Positions 33,632-44,848 of a DNA stretch of 64,000 bases are shown piece by piece. Origin of the DNA: Larix kaempferi (lineage: Eukaryota; Streptophyta; Pinopsida; Pinales; Pinaceae); assembly GCA_027924585.1 (NCBI GenBank), contig BSBM01000007.1:10197501-10261500 (forward strand), written 5' to 3'. Position numbers and translations under genes: made by a program. The notes beneath the pieces are model-generated. The model worked only from the letters and a program-made list of their open reading frames with translations. It made no database searches and had not been told where the DNA came from. How positions within the stretch are numbered: the stretch's first letter is position 1; each line of letters begins with the position of its first letter.

Positions 33632-35104
33632 GTATGACTTATCCAGGTATGTTTCGAGATTTGTTCATGATTAAGTTTATGCTATATTTGTCTTCATATT
33701 ATTACGGTTAGTACAATCTTGATTAAATCTAGACTTGTCGTATCATCTTAATAAAATTATGAATGCACGATAGAAGATATTCATCTATTAGGGTGTTGAC
33801 ACTTATGATTATACTAATGAATTATGGTGTTGTATGAGGTTTATGTTGTCTGCTAACACAAAAGATACACCAAGAAAGTCAAATCATGAACATATGCTCA
33901 TGGTGACATGAAGACAAAGATTCATCCATTGTCATGGATCACATAGAAGATCTACTTTCGAGGTATGTATAACTTGGTTCTAAAATGGTTAACTTATGAG
34001 ACATGCAGGTTACTAGCACAAGTCACTGAAGAGAACCATAAGAAATTATGCAGGTATGTTAGACATAACTAGCTAGCATGCTAATCCAGGTATGTTTTTC
34101 CTATATCAAGCTAGAATCCTACCTTGTGTTAGGATCTTATACTGTTGTGTTGTTGATAATGATTATTCATGAAGTCATAGGTTTGAATGGTCATGGTTGT
34201 ATGCATATTATGTTTCTTACCATAATTGATGATATGACTAACCAGAAGAATCTTGAAGGTATAGGTTTGAGTAATCATGGGTTTAGGCATATTATGTTTC
34301 TTACTTTAATCTATGATATGACTAACCATAAGAGTCCTTGAATACTAATGCTTATTATTTCTGTTTGAAATGATCATGACTATACATGTTTAAGATTATT
34401 GTGTTTTGATAGTATTAAGATTATACTAATGAATGTGTGATTATGTATGAGACCTAAAGGATAACACAATGATGATACTAATAAGCATGCATAGTGATTA
34501 AGGATGGATATAAGTTCAAGGACAGGTAATCCAGGAAGCAAAGATCAAGAGGGAGCACACTTCAGTAGTTTCGGCAAGGATGCAGATACTCAGAGGGAGC
34601 TGACCACTTCTCACAATCCACATCAGAATAGAGTTTCAAAAAAGAAGCAAAGACTAAGAGGGAGTCAACCCAACAAACAAACAAAGATAAGTATTTGAAT
34701 TGTCATTACTTGCATATTTTATTGTTTAAATAATATTGTTCAATAATGTATATACTGATGTTCCTTGAATTAGGTTGTGTATTATGCATATTAGAATAGT
34801 TGCATTGATGAACAATACTACTAATATACATGGGTAAGTGGCCTATGGCACTGTACAGCATTCCATTGCTACTTATCTAGAATGAAACCTCTTTGCTGAC
34901 ATGTTGGGAGTTGTGCACACTCTTAACAATTCTCTGGTAGAGATTGGAAGGCATCTAGAAAGTTACGGGATATGGATAAATGTTGTATTTGAGCATTTGC
35001 TAAAGATAATTGCATGACTGTATCACATATTTCTTTATCCATAAGAATTTGTTCTGAAAACTATGAGATGTTTTCTAATCATGCAATTTAACTTGTTGTG
35101 TAGG
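33632..35104 (+). other. copia A-4 spacers 1 and 2 with integrase stub
   Basis: Spacer 1 runs to about 34533 and has CGAG/GTATGTATAAC, ACATGCAG/G and CCAG/GTATG signals. The integrase stub (34534-34690; KDADTQRELTTSHNPHQN) has a single copy of the 44-bp unit that is triplicated in A-2. Spacer 2 ends TTGTTGTGTAG/GAAAG. Within spacer 1 a 100-bp unit with ATTATGTTTCTTAC and GACTAACCA is duplicated (34190-34340). No intact gene. Confidence 0.75.
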
Positions 35105-36383
35105 AAAGATCGTATACCATCACCTACAAAAGAAGGACTACAACATTTGTTCAGCAACAAAGTTATCTATTAAAAATATTGAAGATATTGAAGTTCCCAG
35201 GATTTGGGAAGAATGCCATGATCGAGGAGTACTAGTCAATCATGAAGATGTTTGGGATGCAGTCCCAAAGGGTAGTCTATAGTGAAATCCAAGAGGATCT
35301 ACAAGATCAAGCATGCTGCAGGTGGTAGCATAGAGAATTTTTCTTTTATAGCTAGATACACTTCCATTAGATCAGTACTTGCTCTGGCTGCAGTGATGAA
35401 GTGGAAGATACACCAGATGGATTTCAAGACAGCCTTCTTGAATGGTGTAGTTGAAGAAGAAGTGTATGTGGAGAAGCCACTTGGTTCAGAGACACATGAC
35501 AGGGAGTCATATATATGCAAAACTTGGTATGGTAGACAAATTTCTATCCATTTTGGGCTTTACCAAGAGTAACACGGATTCCAACCTTTACTACAAGGTT
35601 GAGGAAGGCAATCCAATGATACTACTTTTGTATGTGGATGACCTGTTTGTTACAGGTAAGGATAGATTGATTGCCGACACGCAGTGGAAGCTTGCTTCCG
35701 AGTTAGAGATGAAGAACTTGGGTATGATGCACTACTTTCTTGGTATGGAGGTGTGGCAGAGTGCAGATGGAATCTTCCTTGGACAAGGGAAGTATGCAGT
35801 AGAGATCCTGAAGAGGTTCAGGATGATGGTCTGCGAGGCTATGGCATCAAACCTGAAGCTTCTGTGTGATGCTTCATCTGAACCGGTTGATGTCATTATG
35901 TATCATCAGATGATTGGGTCCTTGATGTACCTGATGAACACGAGACCATATATTTGCTTTACGGTGAAGACATTGAGCCAGTTCCTGATAGATCCGAGGA
36001 GTGTTCACCTGGTTGTTGTAAATCATATTCTAAGGTACCTGAAGGGTATGGTTGACTATGGGATCAAGTATGACGTGAATAAAAAGTTTAACCCACAGGG
36101 TTATGTTGATTCAGACTGGGAAGGCAGTGCTGCAGGTAAGAAGAGAACTCCTAGGTGCTACTTCAGTATGCGATCAGGTGTGATCTATTGGTTTAGCAGG
36201 AAGCAGTCCTGTGTATCACTGAGTACAGCTGAAGCAGAGTATGTTGCGATGGATGAGAAGGATGCAGATGTATTGACCAAGCCGTTGGCCAGAGTGCAGT
36301 TTGAGTACTTCAGATCGAGTTTCCTTCCAAAAGGAAGTGATGATTCCAGAAGATGCAAATGCACAGGATCTTTTATGACATAG
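35105..36383 (+). pseudogene. copia A-4 RT-RNase H
   Basis: The first part reads KSKRIYKIKHAAGGSIENF, SIRSVLALAAVMKWKIHQ, MDFKTAFLNGVVEEEVYVE. RT then jumps at about 35521 from SYICK to TWYGR, losing the LKKALYGLKQAP block, and shifts frame. The second frame has ILLLYVDDLFVTGKDRL, MHYFLGMEVWQSADGIF, ICFTVKTLSQFLIDPRS, YVDSDWEGSAAGKK and SLSTAEAEYVA. It jumps at about 36243 to MDEKDADVLTKPLARVQFEYF. It is enzymatically dead by design of the lineage rather than by late decay, as the second frame is free of stops. Confidence 0.88.
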
Positions 36384-36919
36384 TTTATGTGCTATCCCAT
36401 GGTCGTGATGTAATTGTTGAGCCATTCTCACATGGTGGTAGATGTAAAGTTTGAAGCCATTTCTCACATGGTGGTAGATGTGTTATCCCATGGTGAAAAA
36501 GTAAGGGTTGGAGCCTTCCCCGAATGGTGGTAGATGTGTTCTCCCATGTCGATGGTGTAAGTGCTAGATGATGTGCATCTGGGCTATGCTTCATGGATGA
36601 TGAGATGATCTGAAGAGGACGATGCTATGATGATCAGGAGGATCATGGATGATGAGCATCAAGACGATGCTCCAGTTACTGCTTTGTATATGCATCAGGA
36701 TGATGTTGGATATGATAAGTTGGATCGTTTATATGTATATGTATGTACGTATCACGTTGGATGCTGGATATGATCAATTGGATTATTTGTATGTATTTTG
36801 TATATGCCTCATGTTGGATTCTTGGACCATGTATCTTTATATGTATCATGTGGATACATTGTATGATCAGGAAGATCATGTATGTTGATATGTATCAGGT
36901 ATGATTAGGTGGATCATGT
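36384..36919 (+). repeat. copia A-4 3' region, first piece
   Basis: CATGGTGGTAGATGTG units recur (36390-36560), followed by GATGATGAGCATC/GATCATG-type units. It is interrupted by copia B after CATGT (36915-36919) and resumes at 48557. ORFs of Met/Tyr/Asp composition are repeat by-products. Confidence 0.8.
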
Positions 36920-37605
36920 TGTTAGAACAGTAACCACACTTAGTACCATAATCCATAAATTTTAATTATCCATGTGCTTAATTAAACCATGTTTTGGATT
37001 AAGTGACTATAGTTGGTCAAAAACCCACTTTGAGAGTGTTCACACCCACTTCTGAGCAAACCAGTTCACCCAGCCTCCAGTTTTGTCCACAAGTGCGCCC
37101 TCATTTATTGCTGGTGCGCCCTCTCTCCTTGTTTTGGGGAATTTAGTTGACCAAGGGCGCTAGGGTGGATTTTTGCCCACTTTTGGCTAGATTTGGAGCA
37201 TTTAATGCTCCCTTGGGCCCCCAAACCTCCTCTATTTGCTCACCCACGCCTGCCTTGAGCTAATTAATGACTCAGCATGCTTCAGCCACCTCCACACCAG
37301 AATTCATAGTTGTTTGGGGTGATTGGGATTGAGTTGGACCCACCTAGGGGGGATTGAGGCCAATTTGGCATTGATGACTTGTACACTCAGCTTGAGCCAC
37401 CTAATGCTCTCGATTTTATCATGGATGTAATAAAAACCTGTTACTAACATTTTCACATGTTAGACAGTCAGTTAATCAAATATTTGAGCATACATTGTGT
37501 GTAAATTTATCTCTTTTTTCAAGTTTTTCCACAGTTTTTGCAAACTAATTCGATTTTGTGAGGTTCTCCATAGCTCCTCGATCTTCTGTGATCAAAATAC
37601 TCACA
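36920..37605 (+). repeat. 5' LTR of copia B
   Basis: 686 bp, TGTTAGAACAGTAACC...ATACTCACA. Confidence 0.94.
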
Positions 37606-37617
37606 TGGTATTAGAGC
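37606..37617 (+). promoter_or_regulatory. Primer binding site of copia B
   Basis: TGGTATTAGAGC abuts the LTR, with one mismatch to the initiator Met-tRNA complement. Confidence 0.88.
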
Positions 37618-37746
37618 CATCGTGGAGTTAGTGAGTTGCAGGCCAACATTGAGCGTTGAACTGCATTCTAGAGAGGATTTCCAGATAAAAATTGAGTGTT
37701 TTTTTGCAGGTGTTTCAGTAGTTTTCTCACCATTAACGCAGCAGTC

Positions 37747-39657
37747 ATGGAAGCAAACCAAATGTTGCTCACACCCTTCAATTTTTTCGATTGGAAGGCT
37801 GAGATGGTCATCAAGCTGAGATCTAAGGGTCTCTATAGAGTGACCATGGGCACAGAAGTGGAGCCAAATTCTGCTGTGGAGAAAGCAAAGTACTACAATC
37901 GACTTGATGAAGCTTATGGATTGCTATTCCTGAGCATTTCAAGGGAACTCTTGTTTCATACAGACAGTTTGACAACCCCCAATGAAGTATGGGTGAAGCT
38001 AGAATCACTCTTTGGGAAAACTGATGAACTGAGAGGCCACCAGCTTGAAAACGAGCTCATTAGCTTGAGCCCAGCGCATTTTGAAACCATCCAGGAGTTC
38101 TTCACGAAATTCAAGTCACTGGTGCTTCAACTGCAACAATGTGGAATTGTTAAGAAGGAGGAACAACTGATTCTGTCCATCCTTTCGAAGCTAGGCCCAG
38201 AGTTTTCAGTATTTGTTAGCACATTTCACTCAGCCAAAATGACCCTTCGAAATTGGCAAATGCCATCACTAGCTACCTTCATGGAGTGTCTCACTCAGGA
38301 GCAGGACAAACTAGTTCAGATGGGCACCATAAAATCAAAGGACCAAGCATTGGCAATGGGTGTTTCAAATGCAAGCAAAGGAAAGCAGAAAGCCAAGAAT
38401 TCGAAGCAGCAAGAGAAGAGAAAGTTTGACAAGACCAAGTCTGCAGATGGGGGTTCGAATCTGTCAAAGGAGAAGGACAAGAAGGGAAAAGAAAAGACCA
38501 AATGCACCTATTGTCATAGGGGATGGCATCCAGAGAGCTCATGTATGAAGAAAACCATTGACTCAATGGCGCAGCTGCTGGAGAAGAACAACATCCCAGT
38601 CCCTGAGGGCGCAAGGAAGAAAGAGAGCACCTCAAACCCTGACAATAAGGAGAAGTGTCATGCTTTGGTAGCAGGTACTTCGAATCCCTCATCCTTCATC
38701 ATTGATTCAGGAGCTTCCAGACATATGGTTTCATCCAGAGAGCTCTTCTCCTCTTTGCATTCGAATGGTGGCCCAACAGTTCGAATGGGAGATGATTCAG
38801 AACTCCAAACCAAGGGGATTGGAAGGATTGACATGGAGCATGGCTATTTCAGTGATGTGCTCTATGTACCTTCATTGGATGCAAATTTGCTATCAGTCTA
38901 TCAAATGACTCATACAGGAGAAGCCAAGAGAGTGACATTCACTCCAGATTTGGTATAAATCTCAGAAATTTCCTCAAATCAAGTTGTGGCAGTAGGGTAT
39001 GCAGATCATGATGAGAGAATGTACAAATTCTCAAATTTCATTCCAAATTCTAGTGACCATGCTCTTGTCTCTCATGCCAACGAGACCTCCAAGTTGTGGC
39101 ATGAAAGATTTGGCCACATGAACTACAAATATCTCCAGCAATTGCACAGGGACGAGATGGTGGAAGGGCTTCCAGAAATCAGATCATCGAATGGTGCATG
39201 CATTGGGTGTGTAGTTGGAAAGCATCCAGAGCGCAGCTATGAGAAGGGAATGGCAAGGAGAGCCACTCAACCACTTGGATTGGTACATCCAGACCTCATT
39301 GGTCCTCTTCCCACTCCATCATATGGTGGATCAAGGTATGTACTTACATTCATAGATGACTACTCTCGATTCTGCTGGGTTTACTTCCTTAAATTGAAGT
39401 CAGAAGTGTTTGAGAAACTGAAGATTTGGAAAGCCCTAGTGGAGAACCATAGTGGTCATAAGATAAAGATCCTTAGGACTGATAATGGAAAGGAATATGT
39501 GAATAATAACATTCAGCACCTTTGTGAGGAATGTGGCATCCAAATGCAACATTCAATCCCCTACACACCTCAGCAAAATGGTGTGGCAGAGAGGAAAAAT
39601 AGATCTCTCAAGGAGATGGCTACTTGCATGATTGAAGCTAGGGATCTAATCCCTAAG
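37747..39657 (+). pseudogene. copia B gag-protease-integrase (5' part of gag-pol)
   Basis: The first ATG in frame is 37747 (MEANQMLLTPFNFFDW), aligned with the starts in C-1 and C-2. The frame holds the gag core, zinc knuckle CTYCHRGWHPESSC, protease FIIDSGASRHMVSS, one TAA at 38956-38958 (Glu in C-1), GAG-pre-integrase KLWHERFGHMNY...CIGCVVGKHP, and integrase with PDLIGPL, LRTDNGKEY and [11 protein letters not shown] (all three catalytic residues). It is cut after DLIPK by C-1 at 39657 and resumes at 45558 with LWAEAINC. Only the stop and the insertion break it. Confidence 0.92.
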
Positions 39658-40361
39658 TGTAAAATCTCAAGCACAGTTGAATCTAGCTACTGTGGATTCC
39701 TCACTGGTGAAAGATTGCACAACATTTGCAAGAATTAGCATAAAAAATTTAAATGAATGAAGAACAATACACATGAATTGGTGAATAATATCAATATTAT
39801 TAACTGTCCAACCTTAACAAAGGTTAAGAACACTCATATATACAAATCTGGAAGAATTCGAATCCATCTGGAGTGTTCACACTGATCTAGCTTAGAAAAA
39901 GCTCAAACCCCCCTAGGTTGACCAAAATATCCCAAACCATCCCAAACTGGTTCGAATCTGCAGTGTGAATGCTGGGAATGACTGGACAGGCCCATGTGAC
40001 CTCACACATGTGAAGAAACTGGTTGGGTAGAGGTTTGGAGTCTAAAATTGGTCAAAAATGTGACAAAACAAGGCAAAATTGTCCACAAGAGAGCAAATGC
40101 GCCCTAGGTAGAAGAGAAGCATGCTGAGTGCATTAAATGACCTGAGGAGGGCGCTCTAGGCATGCTGAGTGCATTAATTGCCCTGGGGAGCGCTCCACTT
40201 AGCTGGTTTGACTCAGCACTTGTTCACATTGCTAACTAGTTCAAGACAGTTTGACCATTTGCCAATCTAATCAACTTAGGGATGTAATCATTAATCACTT
40301 GGGCTAATTAATCATCAATTAATACATGATTAATTTACATAGGTGGAAAAATGTTCTAACA
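39658..40361 (-). repeat. 3' LTR of copia C-1
   Basis: 704 bp; on the minus strand TGTTAGAACATTTTTCC...GATTTTACA. It reads as identical to the other LTR. Confidence 0.95.
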
Positions 40362-40372
40362 CCCCCCCTTAA
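40362..40372 (-). promoter_or_regulatory. Polypurine tract of copia C-1
   Basis: The minus strand reads TTAAGGGGGGG directly before the 3' LTR. Confidence 0.9.
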
Positions 40373-40544
40373 GCTAGACTTAGTGAAATATCAAAAATTA
40401 AGGCCTTGGCAACTAGGCTCAAGTCACCTTTTACATCATGAAAATTTATTTGTCCATGTAACCAAGGTAAGGAGGAAAACCACATGGGAAATAAAACCTC
40501 CCCTCTAAAATGGACATGTGGCATATATCAAAATACACCAATCA

Positions 40545-43500
40545 TCACCATGCATCACTCACCCCAAGCAAAGATCTAAGGTGAGTGAAGGTCTTCTCGG
40601 TAAAACACTTGGTGAAGATATCAGCAGTTTGCTCACTGGATGGGCAATACTGCAATGCTATGATCCGGTCATGCACCAAACCCCGAATGTAATGCATGTG
40701 TATCTCTATGTGCTTGGTCCTCTGCCTCTGTACTGGATCGGTAGAAATCTTGATTGTACTTTGATTATCACACCAAAGAATAGTGGGTGAATCAAAGACA
40801 ATCCCGAACTCTGCAAGAATACCTTGCAACCAAACACATTGTGTGGCTGCATTGACTGCTCCCCTGTACTCGGCCTCAGCTGAAGATAAGGAAATAGTGC
40901 TCTGTTTCTTGCTTGACCAGCATATAGGTCCATGTGCAAGCATAAAGACATAACCGGAAGTTGACTTCCGATCAATACAATCACCGGCCCAATCAGAATC
41001 TGTAAATCCTACTAGTTCAAGAGATGAACCAGCAGCATAATGGATACCAAAAGACTTAGTACCCTGAACATAATGAAGTATCCTCTTGGCTGCCTTCCAA
41101 TGGATCTCATGAGGCTCTTGCATGTGCCTTGCAACAGCCCCAACAGCATAAGACAAATCTGGTCGAGAGTGTGTAAGATACAACAAACTCCCAACTAGTT
41201 GTCTATACAACGAACTGTCAACTAGTGGTGAAGAACCCCATTCTGTAAGCTTAACTCCTGAAAGAAATGGAAATTTTGCAGACTTACATTCAGCCATCTT
41301 AAATTTCTGCAGCAAATCTGAAGCATACCTTGACTGACATACAGAAATTCCATTCACAGATTGATCAATCTCCAAGCCCAGAAATTGTTTTAGCAATCCT
41401 AGATCGGTCATGGAGAATGCACTGTGCAATGCTCTCTTAACTGAGTCAAGTTCTTTGGTGCAGCTACCAGTGATCAAAAGATCATCAACATACAGTACAA
41501 TAATCAATATCAGATCACTAACATGCTGCATATACACATTTGGATCAGACTTACACCTCTCAAACCCCAAAGATAGCAGAAAATTGTCCATTTTTGCATA
41601 CCATGCTCTAGGAGCTTGCTTGAGCCCATAGAGTGATTTGTTCAACCTGCAAACAAGTGTATGATCAGAAATAAAACCTTCAGGCTGCTGCATATAAATC
41701 TCCTCATTCAGATCCCCATGAAGAAAGGCACTTTTTACATCCATGTGATGAATCTCCCATCGCTTGGAAGCCCCAATTGCCAAAACTAGTCTTATGGAGT
41801 CCATCTTTGCCACCGGTGCAAATGTCTCTGTATAGTCCACTCCTTGGACCTGAGAGTAACCCTTAGCTACCAACCTGGCCTTATACTTCAGATCAGAGCA
41901 ATCAGATCCAATTTTGGTTCTATAAATCCACTTGCATTGCACTAGTTTTCTCTTGGGAGGAAGAGGGACCAAATCCCAAGTTTTGTTCTCATGGAGTGAG
42001 TTCATCTCCTCTTGCATGGCTGATTGCCACCTTGGGTCTGTACATGCTTCTGAATATGACATTGGATCAGATCCAACCATCAAATAACATGCCTCACTCA
42101 GATCAGAATTATTATATGCAAAGGAATTGTGAAATTGAGATCTAGTTTTCCTAGCATCTTGGGGATCTCCCACTAGCTCTCCGGCACTTTGAATTGTTTT
42201 CTCTGCCCACTTGGGCCTTGAAGGGGGGATATGTTCAGAATCCATATCAACATCATCTTCAGCAATATCAGAATCATAAATATCAGAGAATGAATCACTA
42301 CTTACTTCATCATCAAGACGAGGGAATGAGCATTCCCCATCACCTTGTTCACTAGCTTGCAAAAATTCTTCCTCTTCGAATTTGACACTTCTTTCAATGA
42401 AAGTTTTGTGAGTGGATGGATCAAAGAGCTTGTAGCCCTTTGAATCCTCTGCATACCCAACCATGATTGACTCCTTGCTTTGGGGCTGCAATGCCTTTCT
42501 CTTCTCCGGTGGAATTCTGGCCCAAGCCCTTGAGCCAAAAATTCTGAAATGTGAGACATTTGGCTTGTGGCCCATCCAAGCTTCAAATGGAGTGATTCCT
42601 TGCAATGCTTTGTGTGGTGCCCTGTTCTGAACATATGCTGCACAATTCATAGCTTCAGCCCATAATTTAGGAGACAAATCCCTTGCTTGCAACATGCAAG
42701 TTGCCATCTCTTTCAGTGCTCTATTTTTGCGCTCTGCAACACCATTTTGCTGAGGTGTGTAGGGCACTGAGTGTTGCATCTGAATGCCATGCTCTTGACA
42801 GAGCTGCTGCAAATTGTTGTTGACATACTCTCTGCCATTATCAGTCCTCAAAATCTTCATGGCCTTCCCACTGAATTTCTCAACCATGCTCTTAAAAATC
42901 TTGAAACAATCAAAGACTTCAGATTTTTGCTTAAGGAAAAATAACCAGCAGTACCTTGAGTAGTCATCGATGAAGGTGAGCACATATTTGCTGCAGCCAT
43001 AGGAGGGTGTGGGGAGTGGCCCTATGAGATCAGAATGTACTATCCCAAGAGGTTGATCAGCCCTCCTAGCCTTCCCTTTGTCATACTTCCTTTCAGGATG
43101 TTTCCCAATCATGCAACCCTTGCATGTTCCACTCGAAAATCTGATTTGGGGCAGCCCTTCTACCATATTTTCTTTGCTTAAAACTTGAAGATATCTGTAG
43201 TTTAGGTGCCCATAACTTTGATGCCATAGCTTGCTGGTCTCATTCCCATGTGACAGCAGCACACTTGGTGAAGAAAATTCGAGGAAGTGGGAGAACATGT
43301 ACATCTTCATGTCATGGTCTGCAACACCCTTTGCAACAATTTTCCCGGTGGAAACTTCTGATATCTCCACTTCATCCTGAGTGAAGACCACCTTCTTTGC
43401 TGCTCCAGTATGAGTCATTTGATATACAGAGAGCAAGTTTGCTGCAAGGTTTGGCACATACAGCACATTGGAGAAGAAGCCATTCTCCATAGAGATTTTC

Positions 43501-44573
43501 CCAATGCCATGAGCAGGGATTTCTGAGTCATCTCCCATTCGAATTGAGAGACCACTGTAGGGAGCAAGTTCAGAAAACGAGTCTCTTGAGGAAGCCATGT
43601 GCCTTGAGGCACCTGAATCAATGATGAACAACGGTGAATGAGATGAGCTAGCCACCAAAGCATGGCAGCTCTCCTTGTCTTCAGAAGCGCACTCCTTCTT
43701 CTTGGAACTTTCAGGAAGAGGAATGTTATTTTTCTGTAGGAGATGTGTCATGGTGTCTATGGTTTTCTTCATGCATGAGCTCTCTGGATGAAAACCTCTT
43801 TGACAGTAGCTACACTTTGTCTTCTCAGCCTTCTTTCCCTTGTTCTTGACAAGATTCGAAACCCCCTCAGAGGATTTGGGCCTCTCATCCTTCTTCTTCT
43901 TCTCTTGAGGTTTCGAAACCCTGGGTTTTTGCTTGCTTCTTCCACATTTCGAATCTCCAGCTGCAAGAACTTGATCTTTTTGTTTGATGGAGCCCATCAA
44001 GACCAGCTTGTCTTGCTCTTGAGTTAGCATCTCCATGAAGTCAGCCAAGGATGGCATCTTCCAACCTCTGACTGTGAGCCTTGTGGAGTTGAAGGAAGAC
44101 ACAAAAACTGAGTATTCTGAACCCAATTTTGAGAGAATGGACAACACCAACTGTTCTTCTTTCTTCTCTATGCCACATTGTCTGATCTGCAAGACCAAGT
44201 TCTTGAACTTGGTGAAGAAGTCCTGGATGGAATAGAAATTCCCTGGGCTCAGTGAGACAAGCTCATTTTCGAGCTGGTGGCCTCTCATCTCATCAGTCTT
44301 TCCAAACAGTGTCTCAAGCTTGAGCCACACTTCATTTGGAGTTGCTAGACTTTCTACATGAAACAGGAGGTCTCTCGAAATGCTGAGACAAAGGAGGCCA
44401 AATGCCTCATCCATTCTGTTGAAAAACTTGGATTTCTCCACAGCTGAGTTTGGCTCAACCTCAGTGCCCATCGTGATTCTGTAGAGACCCTTGGATCTCA
44501 GCAAAATCACCATTTCTGCCTTCCAATCGAAATAGTTGAAGGGTGTGAGCACGTTTGGGTGAGATGGCTCCAT
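40545..44573 (-). CDS. copia C-1 gag-pol polyprotein, 1342 aa, uninterrupted
   Basis: The start is the first ATG (44571-44573, MEPSHPNVLTPFN), matching copia B and C-2; the frame is open 18 codons further but with no ATG. Approximate residues: gag 1-230; zinc knuckle CSYCQRGFHPESSC 254-267 (C-x2-C-x4-H-x4-C); protease IIDSGAS about 319; integrase HHCC at 451, 456, 484, 487, core Asp 515, Asp 578 and Glu 614 (35 residues between the last two); RT about 865-1100 with YVDD 1028-1031 and LYGLKQAPRAWY; RNase H about 1190-1340 with TDSDWAGD, AEAEY and WCDNQS. Order PR-IN-RT-RH is Ty1/copia. Every catalytic motif I can check is intact and the length is normal. The protein would assemble cytoplasmic particles, copy the RNA and integrate the DNA. 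Confidence 0.96.
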   Translation of the reverse strand: MEPSHPNVLTPFNYFDWKAEMVILLRSKGLYRITMGTEVEPNSAVEKSKFFNRMDEAFGLLCLSISRDLLFHVESLATPNEVWLKLETLFGKTDEMRGHQLENELVSLSPGNFYSIQDFFTKFKNLVLQIRQCGIEKKEEQLVLSILSKLGSEYSVFVSSFNSTRLTVRGWKMPSLADFMEMLTQEQDKLVLMGSIKQKDQVLAAGDSKCGRSKQKPRVSKPQEKKKKDERPKSSEGVSNLVKNKGKKAEKTKCSYCQRGFHPESSCMKKTIDTMTHLLQKNNIPLPESSKKKECASEDKESCHALVASSSHSPLFIIDSGASRHMASSRDSFSELAPYSGLSIRMGDDSEIPAHGIGKISMENGFFSNVLYVPNLAANLLSVYQMTHTGAAKKVVFTQDEVEISEVSTGKIVAKGVADHDMKMYMFSHFLEFSSPSVLLSHGNETSKLWHQSYGHLNYRYLQVLSKENMVEGLPQIRFSSGTCKGCMIGKHPERKYDKGKARRADQPLGIVHSDLIGPLPTPSYGCSKYVLTFIDDYSRYCWLFFLKQKSEVFDCFKIFKSMVEKFSGKAMKILRTDNGREYVNNNLQQLCQEHGIQMQHSVPYTPQQNGVAERKNRALKEMATCMLQARDLSPKLWAEAMNCAAYVQNRAPHKALQGITPFEAWMGHKPNVSHFRIFGSRAWARIPPEKRKALQPQSKESIMVGYAEDSKGYKLFDPSTHKTFIERSVKFEEEEFLQASEQGDGECSFPRLDDEVSSDSFSDIYDSDIAEDDVDMDSEHIPPSRPKWAEKTIQSAGELVGDPQDARKTRSQFHNSFAYNNSDLSEACYLMVGSDPMSYSEACTDPRWQSAMQEEMNSLHENKTWDLVPLPPKRKLVQCKWIYRTKIGSDCSDLKYKARLVAKGYSQVQGVDYTETFAPVAKMDSIRLVLAIGASKRWEIHHMDVKSAFLHGDLNEEIYMQQPEGFISDHTLVCRLNKSLYGLKQAPRAWYAKMDNFLLSLGFERCKSDPNVYMQHVSDLILIIVLYVDDLLITGSCTKELDSVKRALHSAFSMTDLGLLKQFLGLEIDQSVNGISVCQSRYASDLLQKFKMAECKSAKFPFLSGVKLTEWGSSPLVDSSLYRQLVGSLLYLTHSRPDLSYAVGAVARHMQEPHEIHWKAAKRILHYVQGTKSFGIHYAAGSSLELVGFTDSDWAGDCIDRKSTSGYVFMLAHGPICWSSKKQSTISLSSAEAEYRGAVNAATQCVWLQGILAEFGIVFDSPTILWCDNQSTIKISTDPVQRQRTKHIEIHMHYIRGLVHDRIIALQYCPSSEQTADIFTKCFTEKTFTHLRSLLGVSDAW

Positions 44574-44836
44574 TCTCCTCTGCTGCAATTCGCACTTGCT
44601 GACAATGCTGAACTCCAATACCTGCAAACAACTCTCAAATCACTCTGGAGGGATCTACACTCACAGATTCGAACCCTGTATGGATAGTGGGTGCATTCAG
44701 GAGAGCATCACACCTGAGAGGAGCCACTAGATTTCTCCAGTAAGCTCAAGGCAATGGCCTCAGGAATTATGTGGTTTCTCCACTGTTTCTGGCAATCCAC
44801 TACAACAGTCTGCTGGTTCGAATTCTAGCTCCAAGA

Positions 44837-44848
44837 GCTCTGATACCA
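44837..44848 (-). promoter_or_regulatory. Primer binding site of copia C-1
   Basis: The minus strand reads TGGTATCAGAGC next to the LTR, an exact initiator Met-tRNA complement. Confidence 0.93.

Noticed and set aside
37696-38958. Starting copia B gag at 37696
   Set aside because: That codon is GTG. The first ATG is 37747, aligned with its relatives.
40545-44627. Starting the C-1 polyprotein at 44627
   Set aside because: The frame is open there but the codon is TTG. The first ATG is 44573 and matches the starts of copia B and C-2.
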